NCBI GenBank assembly: GCA_028673005.1
Contig: CM054113.1
Coordinates: 175,877,956 to 175,941,955, forward strand
Direction of reading: 5' to 3'
Source of the DNA: Tanypteryx hageni
Taxonomy: Eukaryota; Arthropoda; Insecta; Odonata; Petaluridae
Length of the DNA: 64,000 bases
Both the position numbers and the translations under genes were made by a program. Shown here piece by piece: positions 10,430-21,704 of the stretch (the stretch's first letter is position 1; each line of letters starts with the position of its first letter). Below the pieces are notes generated by a model, which made no database searches, had not been told where the DNA came from, and saw only the letters and a program-made list of their open reading frames with translations.

Positions 10430-13400
10430 ATAGTATATGCCTAAACCATAGAAAAAATCAAATGATATTTCGTATTTAGACACCATTATCCAGAACAGAA
10501 ACTATGAAGAGATGAAATAGCTTAACAATGAAGGGTAGTTTATTGTTGTTAATTTTTACAAAATCTTGATTTCTTAAAAATGGTTTTAATGATTTTAATT
10601 ACAATTCTACCCATTATACAGCTTAGTGTCCTAAAAAATACTACAACTATATTTCTCAAAAAATAACTATATAGTGTCCAGTAAAATTAAATATATGAAG
10701 TTTTCAACCCTGCTCTCCCAAGTCATCTGACATCCCTCAACAATCTTTGTCCACCATTTGTGCTTCAGCATCTATGCGACTTTGTCAATCCAAATAATAC
10801 TTAATATTTATATATGGAATAACTATTTATGAAGTTTGATTTATACATACATATTATTAATAAATTAATATGATTTATGTGCAAAAAATTTTGTGGTTTT
10901 TTGTTTATGTAGCAGTGGGAGTTGTGTCCAGAGTGTAATAAGACTAGATGCATATGTATATGAGAAAGTTTGTGCAATGTATATTATACTGATTTTTTAC
11001 TGTTTGTAATGTTTCCACTCCATCAGGGTAATACACAAAACTTCTTTCTTAGCTCTTCAGCCATTTTAATAAATTTCTTTCTTCTTAGGGCGGGTTTTGT
11101 TTTTATTCCGGGCTATACAATCTTTATCTCTTTTTTAATGCTTCCAATGTAGAACCTTTTATTAATTTCTTCCTTCAGTTATTTTTAGTTTTTAATTCTT
11201 ATCCTTACTTTCTTTTGGCTATCACCAATTTCTTATTCATCTTTTGAAGTTCCTTCAGTTTTTTTCCAAAATTACCTGGCCATTTACGTTTTATTGACAT
11301 TGTAAAGTAACCTTTCACATCTCTAGCATCTCCTAATACTTTTTGAATTAGAATTTTTCCATATACAGACACACCCTTAAGTAATACATTCCGGCACCCA
11401 TTGCGTAACTCAATATTTGCATAAGCTGACATTTACTATGAAAAGCACAGCAGAGGTGGGGAAACTAGTGGGCTGGATTCATCCCCTAAAGCCATTTATT
11501 TGGCATGCAAAGTTGTTTTGAAAAAGTGATCTCTGAAAATTAAAGTATGTATAATTTACTGCATCAGTATGGTACAAGTACTTGGTTAAAATAGAGGCAT
11601 GTAAACGCAGTGGCTTATGTGAGTATAGAATATAGTTAACAGAAAACGGAGCTTACAAATAAAATTAAGACTAATGGTGTGTGAATTGAAAGCTGAATGA
11701 ATGAATTCTTGATGTAAATTAATAATATATTATGCAAGGTGAAATGTCTGTTTTTACTAAGTGCAGTTTGCCTTTGCAGTGTCCAATAGACATTTTTTGG
11801 TTAACAAAACATAGAATGTCAATTTTGTAAAGCTGTTAATTTCCATGCTAAAACAAAGGCAATTCAAGCCATTTACGCATTATGCAGTCATAGGAAAGTC
11901 ACTTGAATCGTTCAAGGAGAATTTCTGAAAGAGTTGTTCACTAGAATACTAAATAGTGCATTAGTCCGAATATAGTCCCTCCCTGAATATAGTCTGATTT
12001 CTTAAGCCTGCTTTGGAAAAAAGTTTGAACCTCATTACAGATCTCACTTTTAATATTTGAAAGAACGAGTTTTAATATGTACGAGCAATCTATAGGTCTA
12101 CTGCGATCAAAAGAACATTTTGGGGGTACAGTGGGTGTGGCATAATCCCTCATTTCACTGGTAGCCCTCCCCTCTTGTCCTTCCTTACTGCACGGGCTAT
12201 CGCTGTCTCAGTCCTTTTCTAACTACACTGTTGCCAATTATTCGCAAAACTTTGTCTAGGCAGCAACTGTCAATAATGAGAACTCACAACCTGAGGAGTG
12301 GGGTGGTGGAAGTCAAGATGACCGAGGGAACTTCCCCTCCGTGCACAGCCGAAATCTGCACATGTTCTTATGTTTGTGGTATACCTATAATTACAGCTAT
12401 CAATTTACAATAAAACGGTGACATCACATTTTGTGTTATAGTTGCAGGCATAATTCAAATATGTATCAAGTGTTACTGGACTAATGAATAATTTGCATTT
12501 ATGAATGTTATTTAAATTCCATTTGTATCCTTCAGATGACGTTGACAATGGCTACTTGAATCGTGCCTGTACAAAAAAGTAATTACCACCATATTTCCAG
12601 TTAACATATTCTTTTCATAATGTATTTTACCTGTAATTTTGTTACTTCTGATATTTATGCCTTAGAATATCACATCAAGGAATACATTCTGTAGATAGTT
12701 GAAACACCTTCAATGCCTCGGTTTGATTTATATAAGTAATACTTTTATAATGTGATTGGATTATATACAATCAACAGCTGCATAAGCTGGACAGTCTGAT
12801 CAGCTGACACGAGTTGCCAACGGATTGATGGGTAACGAAGATAATTTCTTTCGTCGTAGTGACATTTTCTCTAAAATAATGATAGGTGGCACCACTACAT
12901 ATCAATATTTGGGACAATACTTTTAGGTAATCTATTATTGTATTCGTATGAGTGCTGATATACACCACAATTGTAGCAAGTCACTAGAATTAGGTAGATT
13001 GATAAACTGATTCACTAGATTTGTAGGTAGTAGTTGTGGTCTTTTTTCATGTGTAATTCAAAACCAAAGTAGCTACATATTGCTAAAAATTTGCTAGAAT
13101 GACAACATTGGCTGAGTAGCAAAGCGAGGATATTGCATTACTACCCACACCTTGAGTTCTTTCTTCATGCACATACATATAGATTAAGTTCAAGCTTGCT
13201 TACAAAAACCGCTAAAGTAGGCATAACAAAATTTTTTTCATAAATAACTTATGGGGCCGCTTATGTGAGTTTGTAAGTCTAGGCTTACGTAACCTGGAGT
13301 GTGCCTGTATACTGAATAGGATTGGCAATAAGCACAATTTTCATACAGGTACTCCCATTTAAAAATATGAAGCTCAAATGCTCCTTGAAGTCAATTAATT

Positions 13401-13937
13401 TTGTTAATTCTGATAGCAATCAAATGGTTTACACATTTTAAATGGAAGAAACACAATATGTTCTATCTAGAAACTAGAGTCAACGGCTCATCATTTAAGG
13501 CTGCTGTCTTGCAGCCAAAATATGTACATTGACAACCATTTTGTGACCATTGGAGATATTTCATTCCATCTACACTTGGCTGGTATCATCTTGCTCTCAA
13601 TGGACCTTCAGTGCATGATTAATGCACAAATTTCTTATGTTTCTAATCAACAAATATCTTTGAAGATGTTTATAATTTTTAACAAGTTTTAAAATCGAAA
13701 CCCATTTGCCAGTCAAAAAACCTGAAGCAATCATCTTGTGATACCATCATTCATCTTCACCTATCATCTTCTCAACATTCATTTCTTCAGTTTTTTAATC
13801 ATTTTTATTATTTCATTTTCACAATGCTTGATGCTGGACCATCTTCTTCCTACTTTATATTCTGCCTTCGAAGTAGGTAACCTTTTTGTCACATAAGAGC
13901 CTCCTACGATGTTCATAGTATACAGCCATTGTGATTA
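10430..13937. other. Unassigned AT-rich stretch
   Basis: About 3.5 kb without a family I can name. The text TTAGTCCGAATATAGTCCCT near 11962, followed by a second GAATATAGTC, resembles a DNA transposon terminus but has no partner. Short frames, including a basic 75-residue one at 11205-11432 (minus), have no recognisable motif. Confidence 0.5.
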
Positions 13938-13979
13938 TGTTTGTTATGCATTTGTCCACAAACCTAGCAGTATTTATCT
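13938..13979. repeat. 42-bp exact direct repeat, copy 2
   Basis: Identical to 8302-8343. There is no hAT coding similarity on either side of this copy. The following 400 bp to the exon at 14412 is pyrimidine-rich and holds no recognisable element. Confidence 0.9.
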
Positions 13980-14411
13980 CCAGTTTCTTTTTCATCATTT
14001 ATTTACCAATGGCTTCATCATTATGAACTGTGCTATTCCAATCTAACACTTAAATTTTTATTTATTTTTCCATGTCCAAATAACCCAATTTCTGCTTCAA
14101 TGTCATTTATTTATCATGCATTTTGGTGCTTTGCCAATGCTTTATTTCTTTCTTTAGCACCATGGCTGTCCCTCTTATGCCACCATTCTCTCTATTAATT
14201 TATCATCAGTTCTTCTTAACAGAACATCCATTCTCCTCCTCATCTTATTACTCATCCTATACCATGAATCTTGTTTCTTCTCATTTACTGTTTTAGGATT
14301 TCAAGCTTTCTTTTTCATCCTATGTAACACTTCAAATTTTGAAGAATATCTTCTGGAGTATTAATTACACTGTGAAAAAACATCTAGCACATTAAAAATA
14401 ATAACTCTTAC

Positions 14412-14516
14412 CTGTAAATGAATGCCTGGTGACTCTTTGTCCAGAATGTATTTCTTCATTAGTTGGCCCTCGCCTCCATGGTGATGGCTGGTACTGGTTC
14501 AACATCATCTTGAAGC
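14412..14516 (-). CDS. Candidate host exon Y (cassette copy 2)
   Basis: Minus-strand segment of 105 bp between an acceptor (TTTTAAG) and a donor (TTTACAG then GTAAGAG). It is open in phase 1 from end to end, reading FKMMLNQYQPSPWRRGPTNE and then EIHSGQRVTRHSFT. Length is a multiple of three and incoming and outgoing phases are both 1, so the exon is symmetric. It continues in phase from the exon at 14605-14730 across an 88-bp intron. I recognise no domain. A diverged partner lies at 1640-1743, where KM/KK..QYQ...W is kept. It is either a real exon of an unidentified host gene or a spliced non-coding transcript. Confidence 0.45.
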
Positions 14517-14604
14517 CTTAAAAGTTAATTGTCATATGTAATAAAAAAGCATACATCTCTGCCTTCAACATAATTTCCAAGACAACGAAAATTTCAAACC
14601 ATAC

Positions 14605-14730
14605 CTGTAAGAGATATTTTGTGACACCAATGTGCACAGTTTTGTCTACATCCTAGCAGTGGGCATTCCTCTTCATCCAGGTCCTGGGATGCCATCTCTC
14701 CAGTGTCAATGATTCCTTGGTGATGTAGAC
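14605..14730 (-). CDS. Candidate host exon X (cassette copy 2)
   Basis: Minus-strand segment of 126 bp, preceded by an acceptor (CGATTTTAG) and followed by a donor (CTTACAG then GTATGG). Only the phase 1 frame is open. It reads LHHQGIIDTGEMASQDLDEE, then ECPLLGCRQNCAHWCHKISL. It is symmetric (phase 1 in, phase 1 out) and joins exon 14412-14516 without a stop, giving 77 continuous codons. The acidic start and the C..C...C...C cluster suggest a small Cys-rich unit, but no family is recognised. Symmetric phase-1 exons are common in modular extracellular proteins, which is an inference only. The copy at 1832-1963 is broken. Confidence 0.45.
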
Positions 14731-15147
14731 CTAAAATCGAGTTTGGGTAAAGTAGCACATGCTATATGAAAAAACAATTAAAAATTTTTAATAATTAGTC
14801 TAATATTATCACTAAACTATCACACTTATGGACCTTGGTTGTTACCTATTCCCTTCCCTATATATTTCAATTAGAGACTCACACTCCCCTATTTTGAAAA
14901 TTATCCTCTGACATATGATTCCTTTCTACAATTCCCTTTTCCTAAGCAATAAATGACTTTTTATTTATTTATATTATTAAAAATATTTTATACCTTAATC
15001 CTAGATAATATATTATACATAAAGATATGACAACTGTTATTTAAAACAGGAACACCAAAAGACAGTTGTGTGCACAGATTTTAAAGTAAATCTATAAAAT
15101 TGTTATATTTCCTTGCATGCATTTCCTTATTTGGTATTTATAGTAAC

Positions 15148-15148
<1 letters not shown>

Positions 15149-15198
<50 letters not shown>
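15149..15198. repeat. (AT)n microsatellite
   Basis: About 25 perfect AT units. The surrounding 14731-15148 and 15199-16298 are AT-rich with no recognisable gene or element. Confidence 0.95.
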
Positions 15199-15201
<3 letters not shown>

Positions 15202-16298
15202 TCATTAAATGTACATTGATTTTAGTTGTGATTTTCCTTCAATGCTGCACAGATTTTGGAATATATGACAATTTATGCAGCAAGAACTTAAGCTATTTAA
15301 AGTTTTTAAGCAATTTTATCTTGTATACAATAGCATACAAAAGCAAAGAGCTGAAAGACAAAAAGATCGTTAATAAAAGATAAGATGACAGGTGAGTTGC
15401 CAAAAGTGGCAGAGTTATAGAGTAGAAGACATGGTTTCAGTCTATTTTAAAACATCCAGTTTTTGGAATTTAATATTTGAGGGGTTACACTGTCCTGAAA
15501 TAATAAGAAAACATTTCCAATTAAATTGATGCATATGTATGTCTCTCATAATGTAGCTTCACTTTCTCTTGACACTTCCACGTAGCACGGAGCAGAATTC
15601 CAAGCTTTGATGGTATGCCATGAAATTAAAATAGAAAACAAATTAGGAAATAAAATAAATATCATTTATTAAAATTGTCAAATTCTAACTAGGTACTGAA
15701 TGAAGATTTTGGCAAAGATCAGTCTAATGTTTGAAAATTACATTTTAAGATGTCATTTACTTTAACATTCAGGCATTTCAAATTGTTATCTCTATATAAT
15801 ACACAAGTGTTGGCTGGTTGGACCACTGTTGACTGAGTTCAATGTCATGATGTAACATGGCAGGTCGATCGGCTATGAGAAAAAGACAAAAAAATCAATT
15901 GGAGAAGACTTAAAACTGAAGTAAAAATTTGAAAGAATATCTAAAAATATTATCTATTCTACAATGATTTTAAATATGAAATTTTAATTGATCATGGAAA
16001 AAATCTTCCTAACGACCAATATAATAAATAACAGACTTTCAATGAGGTTGGATTTTTTTTGCCAGAAGCCGTTTTCAGCAACGGACAAATTTGTCACGCT
16101 CTCACCATCTACATTGATGGAAAAATTAAAAATAAAAATTCTTAAAATAGACATTCAAGGGAATAAAAAAAATGTTTCCACACAAAAACTACATACGGAA
16201 ATTTTATAATTATAAGTTAAATGAATAAATTAAAAATATTAAATGTTTTTTTGGGAGATCCATCATTGTTGATAGGCTGTATGTTAGTGGATGTTATA

Positions 16299-16984
16299 CA
16301 GGGTGTCCAAGAAAGGTTGGACACATTTCAAACATTTTTAGTGAGAAAATGAATAAAGCTACAAGATTACAGTTTCACCACATGAAAGCGGAACTCGGAA
16401 AGTTTTACATATGCTACTTGTTCTACCAAGCGTGCAAGGATGTCCTTTCTTTTTGTGGAAAACACTATCACCAGTACCTTCTACCTTGTTATGTTAAAAT
16501 TGTACGCATTTCGACAAATTTAAGAAATGAATTCACTGGCCAGATTCCAACAAGATGGAGCACTGCCACATTGAGGTTTAATCAATCAACAATTTCTGGA
16601 CACAACTTCTCCTGGAAGATGGATTAGAAGAGGTGTTGCATGGCCTCCAGGATGGCTGGATTTAATGCCCATAGACCTCTTCCTCTGGGGGTACGTAAAG
16701 GATCACCGCACACGGAGACACTTCTTTACAAGATTTGAAAGACCACATCATCCATGCTGTGATAGGAATCCCACCTGAAATGTGTGACAATGCTTTCTGG
16801 GCATTTTAATGCCGGATGGACCTTGTGCGAGCAACAAGGGAGGCTCAGGGTGACATGCATTAAAATGGGGAAAAGTGGAGAAAAAACTTTCCGAGTTTGT
16901 TTGGTGAAAAATGTACTCTTCTAGCTTTGTTCATTTTCTCAATAAAAATGTTTGAAATGTGTCCACTCTTACTCAGACACCCTG
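16299..16984 (+). mobile_element. Internally deleted Tc1/mariner element, 63-bp TIRs
   Basis: The left end starts CAGGGTGTCCAAGAAAGGTT and the right end (reverse complement) starts CAGGGTGTCTGAGTAAGAGT. The inverted repeats extend 63 bp and most of the inner 40 bases are identical (GGACACATTTCAAACATTTT). The left flank is TA; the right flank is AG, probably mutated. The interior keeps only the end of the transposase, with QDGA-like, WPPGWLD and DLFLWGYVKD stretches (the box holding the third acidic residue) and IGIPPEMCDNAF, in broken frames. A full element would be about 1.3 kb, so roughly half has been lost. It could not mobilise itself but keeps both ends. Confidence 0.85.
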
Positions 16985-18648
16985 AGTTACTCTTACACAC
17001 ACAACCAGTGGTCTAAAAATCCAGGTTAATGAGGGATAACTTACAGGCATTCTTGCTTATGGAAGCTTCTCTGAATTTCTATGGAAAAAATCATAAACAT
17101 ATCACATGATGAAATGAGTGCATGGTTATACATGCCTCAAAAAAATAAAATACTTTACATCTCAGAAAAGCTTCGCAAACAATAAATACCATTTCAAAGA
17201 TGAATTCCAACTACATTCTTCATTTTATCTCATGTAATATCTAAGAATCCAAATCTAATAAATAATTCAGTTAATTAAGATAAATCTGTATCAGACATAA
17301 CTTAAAAATCAAACAAATACCATGATGTAGTTACATGTGTATTTTGAATATCTTAAAATATCAATGAAGTAAAAAAATCATAAAAAATGGTGCAATTACA
17401 CAAGTAAATAGGGTAAATTAACAATTTATCAATCTTTTATCAACACTTTTAAAGGTAATTCCATCTTATCTTTTACTCCAGTGCTCCATAACCCTTGCTA
17501 TATCATGGTACATTTTATAGTTTGCTAAATCCTCTTAAAACATCACACCTAATTTCAGGAAAACATTGAAGAAAATTGTCAGACTGTAATCAACAATCGT
17601 AAAAGTTACCCTTTCTTACATAGATGTAGTAAATTATGTTTGAAATAATTTAACATCAAAATTTTAAAATATTTCAGTTCACTTATGAATTCAAAGACAG
17701 AAATCACCGATTCCTCCACTAAATGTAATTATTTGACAAAGCTATGCAATGTATAAAATTCCCTACAGTGCATTCCATACTTAGTTGACAATATGGTCTC
17801 TTGTGGGCTATCACAATTTCTCTCTTTTCCATTGCTTTTCCCTATAACTCTATCCTTCTCTAATCCTGATCAGATGTCAAATTTGTTGTGATTATGGTGA
17901 TATTCTCATTTAAGTAAAATTATGATGCTCAATTGTAGTAGATTTTACACTGAACCTGATTATGTATATCTTAATTTTCTAAAAATTCAAGACAGTTGTT
18001 AAAAGTAAGAGAAACTAAAATGTGAACATTGTAAGTTTTTATCTATCTTTAAGCATACAACATCATATCTCAGCTTCTACTGATCCAATAAGGTCAATTT
18101 TGTTTTGTCATGCCTCTTGAAGGATTATTTATAATGCTTATATAGATGATAAATATATAATATTAATCAAACGTCTTTAAAAAATTGAATAACATTGTTC
18201 TTTCTCCAGAATCATTTCTTGGAGAATGAAAAAGTTGGTTTGCAGGAAACTTTTTCCCTAATTGATTTAGAGGGATACATTGAGCAAAAAAAATGTGCAA
18301 AAATGTTAAATTTATTTTTGGAAAAGACTCAAATCCAATAACATTCGTAGTTCTCATGATACAGATATATAAACAAAAGTGCGGTATCATGTTGAGAAAC
18401 AGACCGGCAGCTAAGATGCTGTGTCAGATAGAAATGATATTATCACGTTGTAACACCTAAACTTTTTAAAGGAAGGCTGCCTCATAAAACCAATTAACAT
18501 ATGATGTGATACCTATCACCAAGAGTAAATAAAAATTGAAGTGACGAGCATTCATCATGAATAAATTTCCATGCTTTCTAATTTAACTAATAAAAGCTGA
18601 ATCTTAGTCATTTTAATAATTTCATCAGAAAATAATGCCAATTTTATA
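16985..18648. other. Unassigned AT-rich stretch
   Basis: No transposon end, conserved motif or open frame above about 75 codons. Nothing recognised. Confidence 0.6.
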
Positions 18649-18650
18649 TA

Positions 18651-19464
18651 CAGCCTTCCCTTGTTTTACGAACTTCTGTTTTACGAGTTTTTGCTTATAC
18701 GAGCTGAGCAATTTCATACCTATTTTTTGATTTGCAACAAATTTTCACTTATATGAATTCGTTAAGTTTGCATGAAAATCCTATTTTTCAAAGATTGAAT
18801 AAATTTTTGTTTATACGAGTTCATTACGTTTGCATGCAAATCCTATTTTTCAAATATCGAATACGTGTTCTATCAGCTTTGGTCAAGCTTGGTCAAGTTC
18901 GTCAGAATGCATCACTCTGTTCCGTATAAGAACCATCATGTCAGTCTCAGTACATGCGTTGCTGTTCTTTGTGAAATTCGGTTCGCTGAGTGGTGTGCAT
19001 TTTTATCTTTTAAATCAAGATATATTTTTGTGAATCATGGCTCCTAAACATGCCAACCTTTCAGGTATTGCAAGTGGTAAAGTGAAAAATGATAGAAGGG
19101 CTTTAAGTGTATCCCAGAAACTAAATATAATTCAAAGATTGGAGAAAGGCGAGCGGTCGAATAACGTATGCACCGCATTTAACCTATCGTAGGCTAACAT
19201 AGGCTAGGATATCATAGGCTAATACCGCTAATATAAGAGTAAGACCATAGGCTAATGACTAAGAATGTCATTTAAATACATTATTAATGTTTTTTTCTCA
19301 ATTTGGTATTGTTCTGTATTGTTTTTAAGTGAAATATGGGATATTTTTTTTATTTTGACCTTCGGAACCAGTTAAAAATTTTTATTTAGCAAGTAATGGG
19401 AAAATAATTTTCGTTTTACGAGTTTTCGTGGCACGAATTAAGTTCATAAAATGAGGTAAGGCTG
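18651..19464 (+). mobile_element. Tigger/pogo-like deletion derivative
   Basis: TIRs start CAGCCTTCCCTTGTTTTACG (left) and CAGCCTTACCTCATTTTATG (right, reverse complement), each flanked by TA (18649-18650 and 19465-19466). The left interior has an imperfect tandem duplication of about 66 bp (ATCCTATTTTTCAAA twice, near 18778 and 18840). A short transposase N-terminus survives at 19038-19193; the rest is gone. The 814-bp element is therefore non-autonomous. Pogo/Tigger assignment rests on TA duplication, TIR style and the HTH fragment. Confidence 0.85.
19038..19193 (+). pseudogene. Tigger transposase N-terminal fragment
   Basis: Begins ATG and reads MAPKHANLSGIASGKVKNDR, then RALSVSQKLNIIQRLEKGER and VCTAFNLS before a stop. 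This matches the pipsqueak-type helix-turn-helix (xLSxxQKLxIIxxLEKGE) that starts CENP-B/Tigger transposases and binds the element ends. The second DNA-binding domain and the DDE catalytic core are missing because of the internal deletion. At 51 codons it is about a tenth of a full transposase. Confidence 0.8.
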
Positions 19465-19466
19465 TA

Positions 19467-21244
19467 TAAAGTTTCTGTCTGTCCATACATTTTCAGTCAT
19501 GCATTGACATTTTTAATAATAAATAATCATTATGCAAATAAACGTATAAATGTAAAATTGTAATATAAAGCTAATTTATAATGCATTAGGTATATTTTGG
19601 CTAATGAATTCATTTAAAATCAATGGATAAGTAAAAACAATCTGATTCCACAAAAATTAGTATTTGAATCTGGAACAAAATCAAAAGATCTTTCTAGCAA
19701 AGATTATGTAAGACCTTATTCATAAAATCATTTTGTTTTAGCTTTTTATTGTGGGAAAACTCCCTTGCTTATCGAATTTTTGTGAAATGGCATATTTTAA
19801 AGAATGCAATTATGACTATAACCAAGGGATAATTATGTAAACTTCGTATATACAGGCACCTAAAAATACAATGCTTCACAATGCTGGTTTTTGGGTTCCC
19901 CCTTCTCAAAAGCAGTTTTGAAGCCTCAAATAATACCTTGAAGAAATGAGATGCATAAAAAATTTAAAAAATCTCTCAAGCTATGAAGAAAGAGGCATTG
20001 TTGGAAGTCAACAGACACAAATTCATTTGGAAATCTTCAACAGGGAAAGTTTATGACCCTTTAGTGAATAGACGAGAGGTTGCACCCAGATGTTCAGATG
20101 GTCAATAAGTGCCAGTTTTTTTATTCTCTGTAAAATGTGCAATTTATTATGAAAGGAAGGGACTAACCTGATGGAACACGTGTCAAAGAATTTTCCCATG
20201 AGAAAAGGACCCAATGTGGAAAAAATGAAAGTTTCGCACGAGAGTTCATAGCAAGTGGTTGTTTGATGCGTAATTATACAATTCAATGCACTTTGCCGAT
20301 TGTTGGTAATATATACATTGTATTAATATAGTATTTGTGGTGAAAAAGTGAAGTGTTTCAATTGCATCATCATAGTGTGATTTTTTGCAAGTTGGTTATT
20401 ACACTCCATTAACTGTGTTTTTTGTTTTCGAGTAAGTGTATCCTATAAATTATTTTTTGTTGTATGTAGAAGTTGAAAATATTTAAATTCAGTTTTTGTG
20501 AAATTACCTGAATCAGCATGGAATTTGGATCAAGTAGAAATTGTAAAGGAATAGGCACTGGCTCTAATTCATGGGAAATTTATGAACTGGGCATGTCATA
20601 ACCACAAAACAGTCTTCTCAGGGTGGAACCGAGTATAAAGAAATATTATTATTTGCACTTTCAAATAAATGGCAGTGTCAAGTTTAATTAAGTATTAATT
20701 TTCAATCTTAAGCATGGTGAAATTTCTGCCCATATCCATACCTTGTTGCATGAGGTCCCACCAGAAGATTTAAAATTCAGTCTAAAATGACAGGTGAATC
20801 CCAGTAATCTGCATGCAGGCTGCTTTGTGAGTTATCTGCAGTAATCATCTCAAATCCATTTTATCTACAATAACAAAATCAAGGAAAATTTGGCTGCTAA
20901 GGGTTTTCAAGAAGGAAGAAATTGTCTGCATTTAGTATTCTGATATAATTTATGAAATACATTCATACCCACAGCTTATCCAAATTAAAAATGTCACCCA
21001 ATAATCAAATAAAGCATTTGTCAAAAGATTGATCACTGTTGGGATACATTGAAACATTGATAATTGATCTTCAATTTTCCAATCCACACCACATAGGTTG
21101 GCAACCTGAAGTTAACATGTTTTATGCCAGAGAGGTTCCCCGTATAAAATGTCTCCATGGAGCAATTTGAGTGTATAATCAGAACTTTGGACAGCAGTTG
21201 TATTATCCTTCCTTAAGATTAGCTGAGTAAAGACATTAAAATTT
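19467..21244. other. Unassigned stretch
   Basis: About 1.8 kb with no recognisable element. An 87-codon minus-strand frame at 20023-20286 has no known motif and no start or splice context that supports it. Confidence 0.55.
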
Positions 21245-21434
21245 ATCATGTGCAGTGGCGGCTGGTGTATAGGCACTGCGGAACTGCAGCACCCCCTATT
21301 TTTGTAGTACAATATATATTCCTTAAGCTTAATGTCAGTACTTCAGTAGCCATCCCCCAGTTTATGAAAAAGATACAAAAATCTTTGTATGGAACTGTGC
21401 GCTTCACAATGCCAGCGACGTGGTGTTTGACTGT

Positions 21435-21450
21435 TGTGCGCATGCGCACA
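21435..21450. promoter_or_regulatory. NRF-1/ewg-type palindrome in hAT leader
   Basis: TGTGCGCATGCGCACA is a perfect 16-bp palindrome containing the NRF-1 core GCGCATGCGC (the insect homologue is Erect wing). It sits 255 bp upstream of the transposase start inside a GC-rich leader. A similar palindrome lies upstream of another hAT at 29617. Binding is inferred from motif identity only. Confidence 0.55.
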
Positions 21451-21704
21451 TAGGAGGGGGGTGGGGAGGAAGGCGGGACTGCCAGGTAGAGAGAGCACTG
21501 TTGCTCTCGCAGTGCCGGCTCTGACGTGATGGTGGAAGGAAGTTTTTTTTTTACTCAGCGTGTGTTGTGCTTAAAAACCGTGTACCATATTCTTGAATGT
21601 GATAAAGTGTAGAAGAGTGTAGAATTAGATTATTATTCTGCTTCCAGCTATTCTATTTGATTCATTTTTTTTTCGGTTCTTTTATTTAACAGAAAACTTT
21701 AACC

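Noticed and set aside
15149..15198. CRISPR-like or other ordered array
   Set aside because: Plain (AT)n microsatellite; no spacer-repeat structure anywhere in the window.
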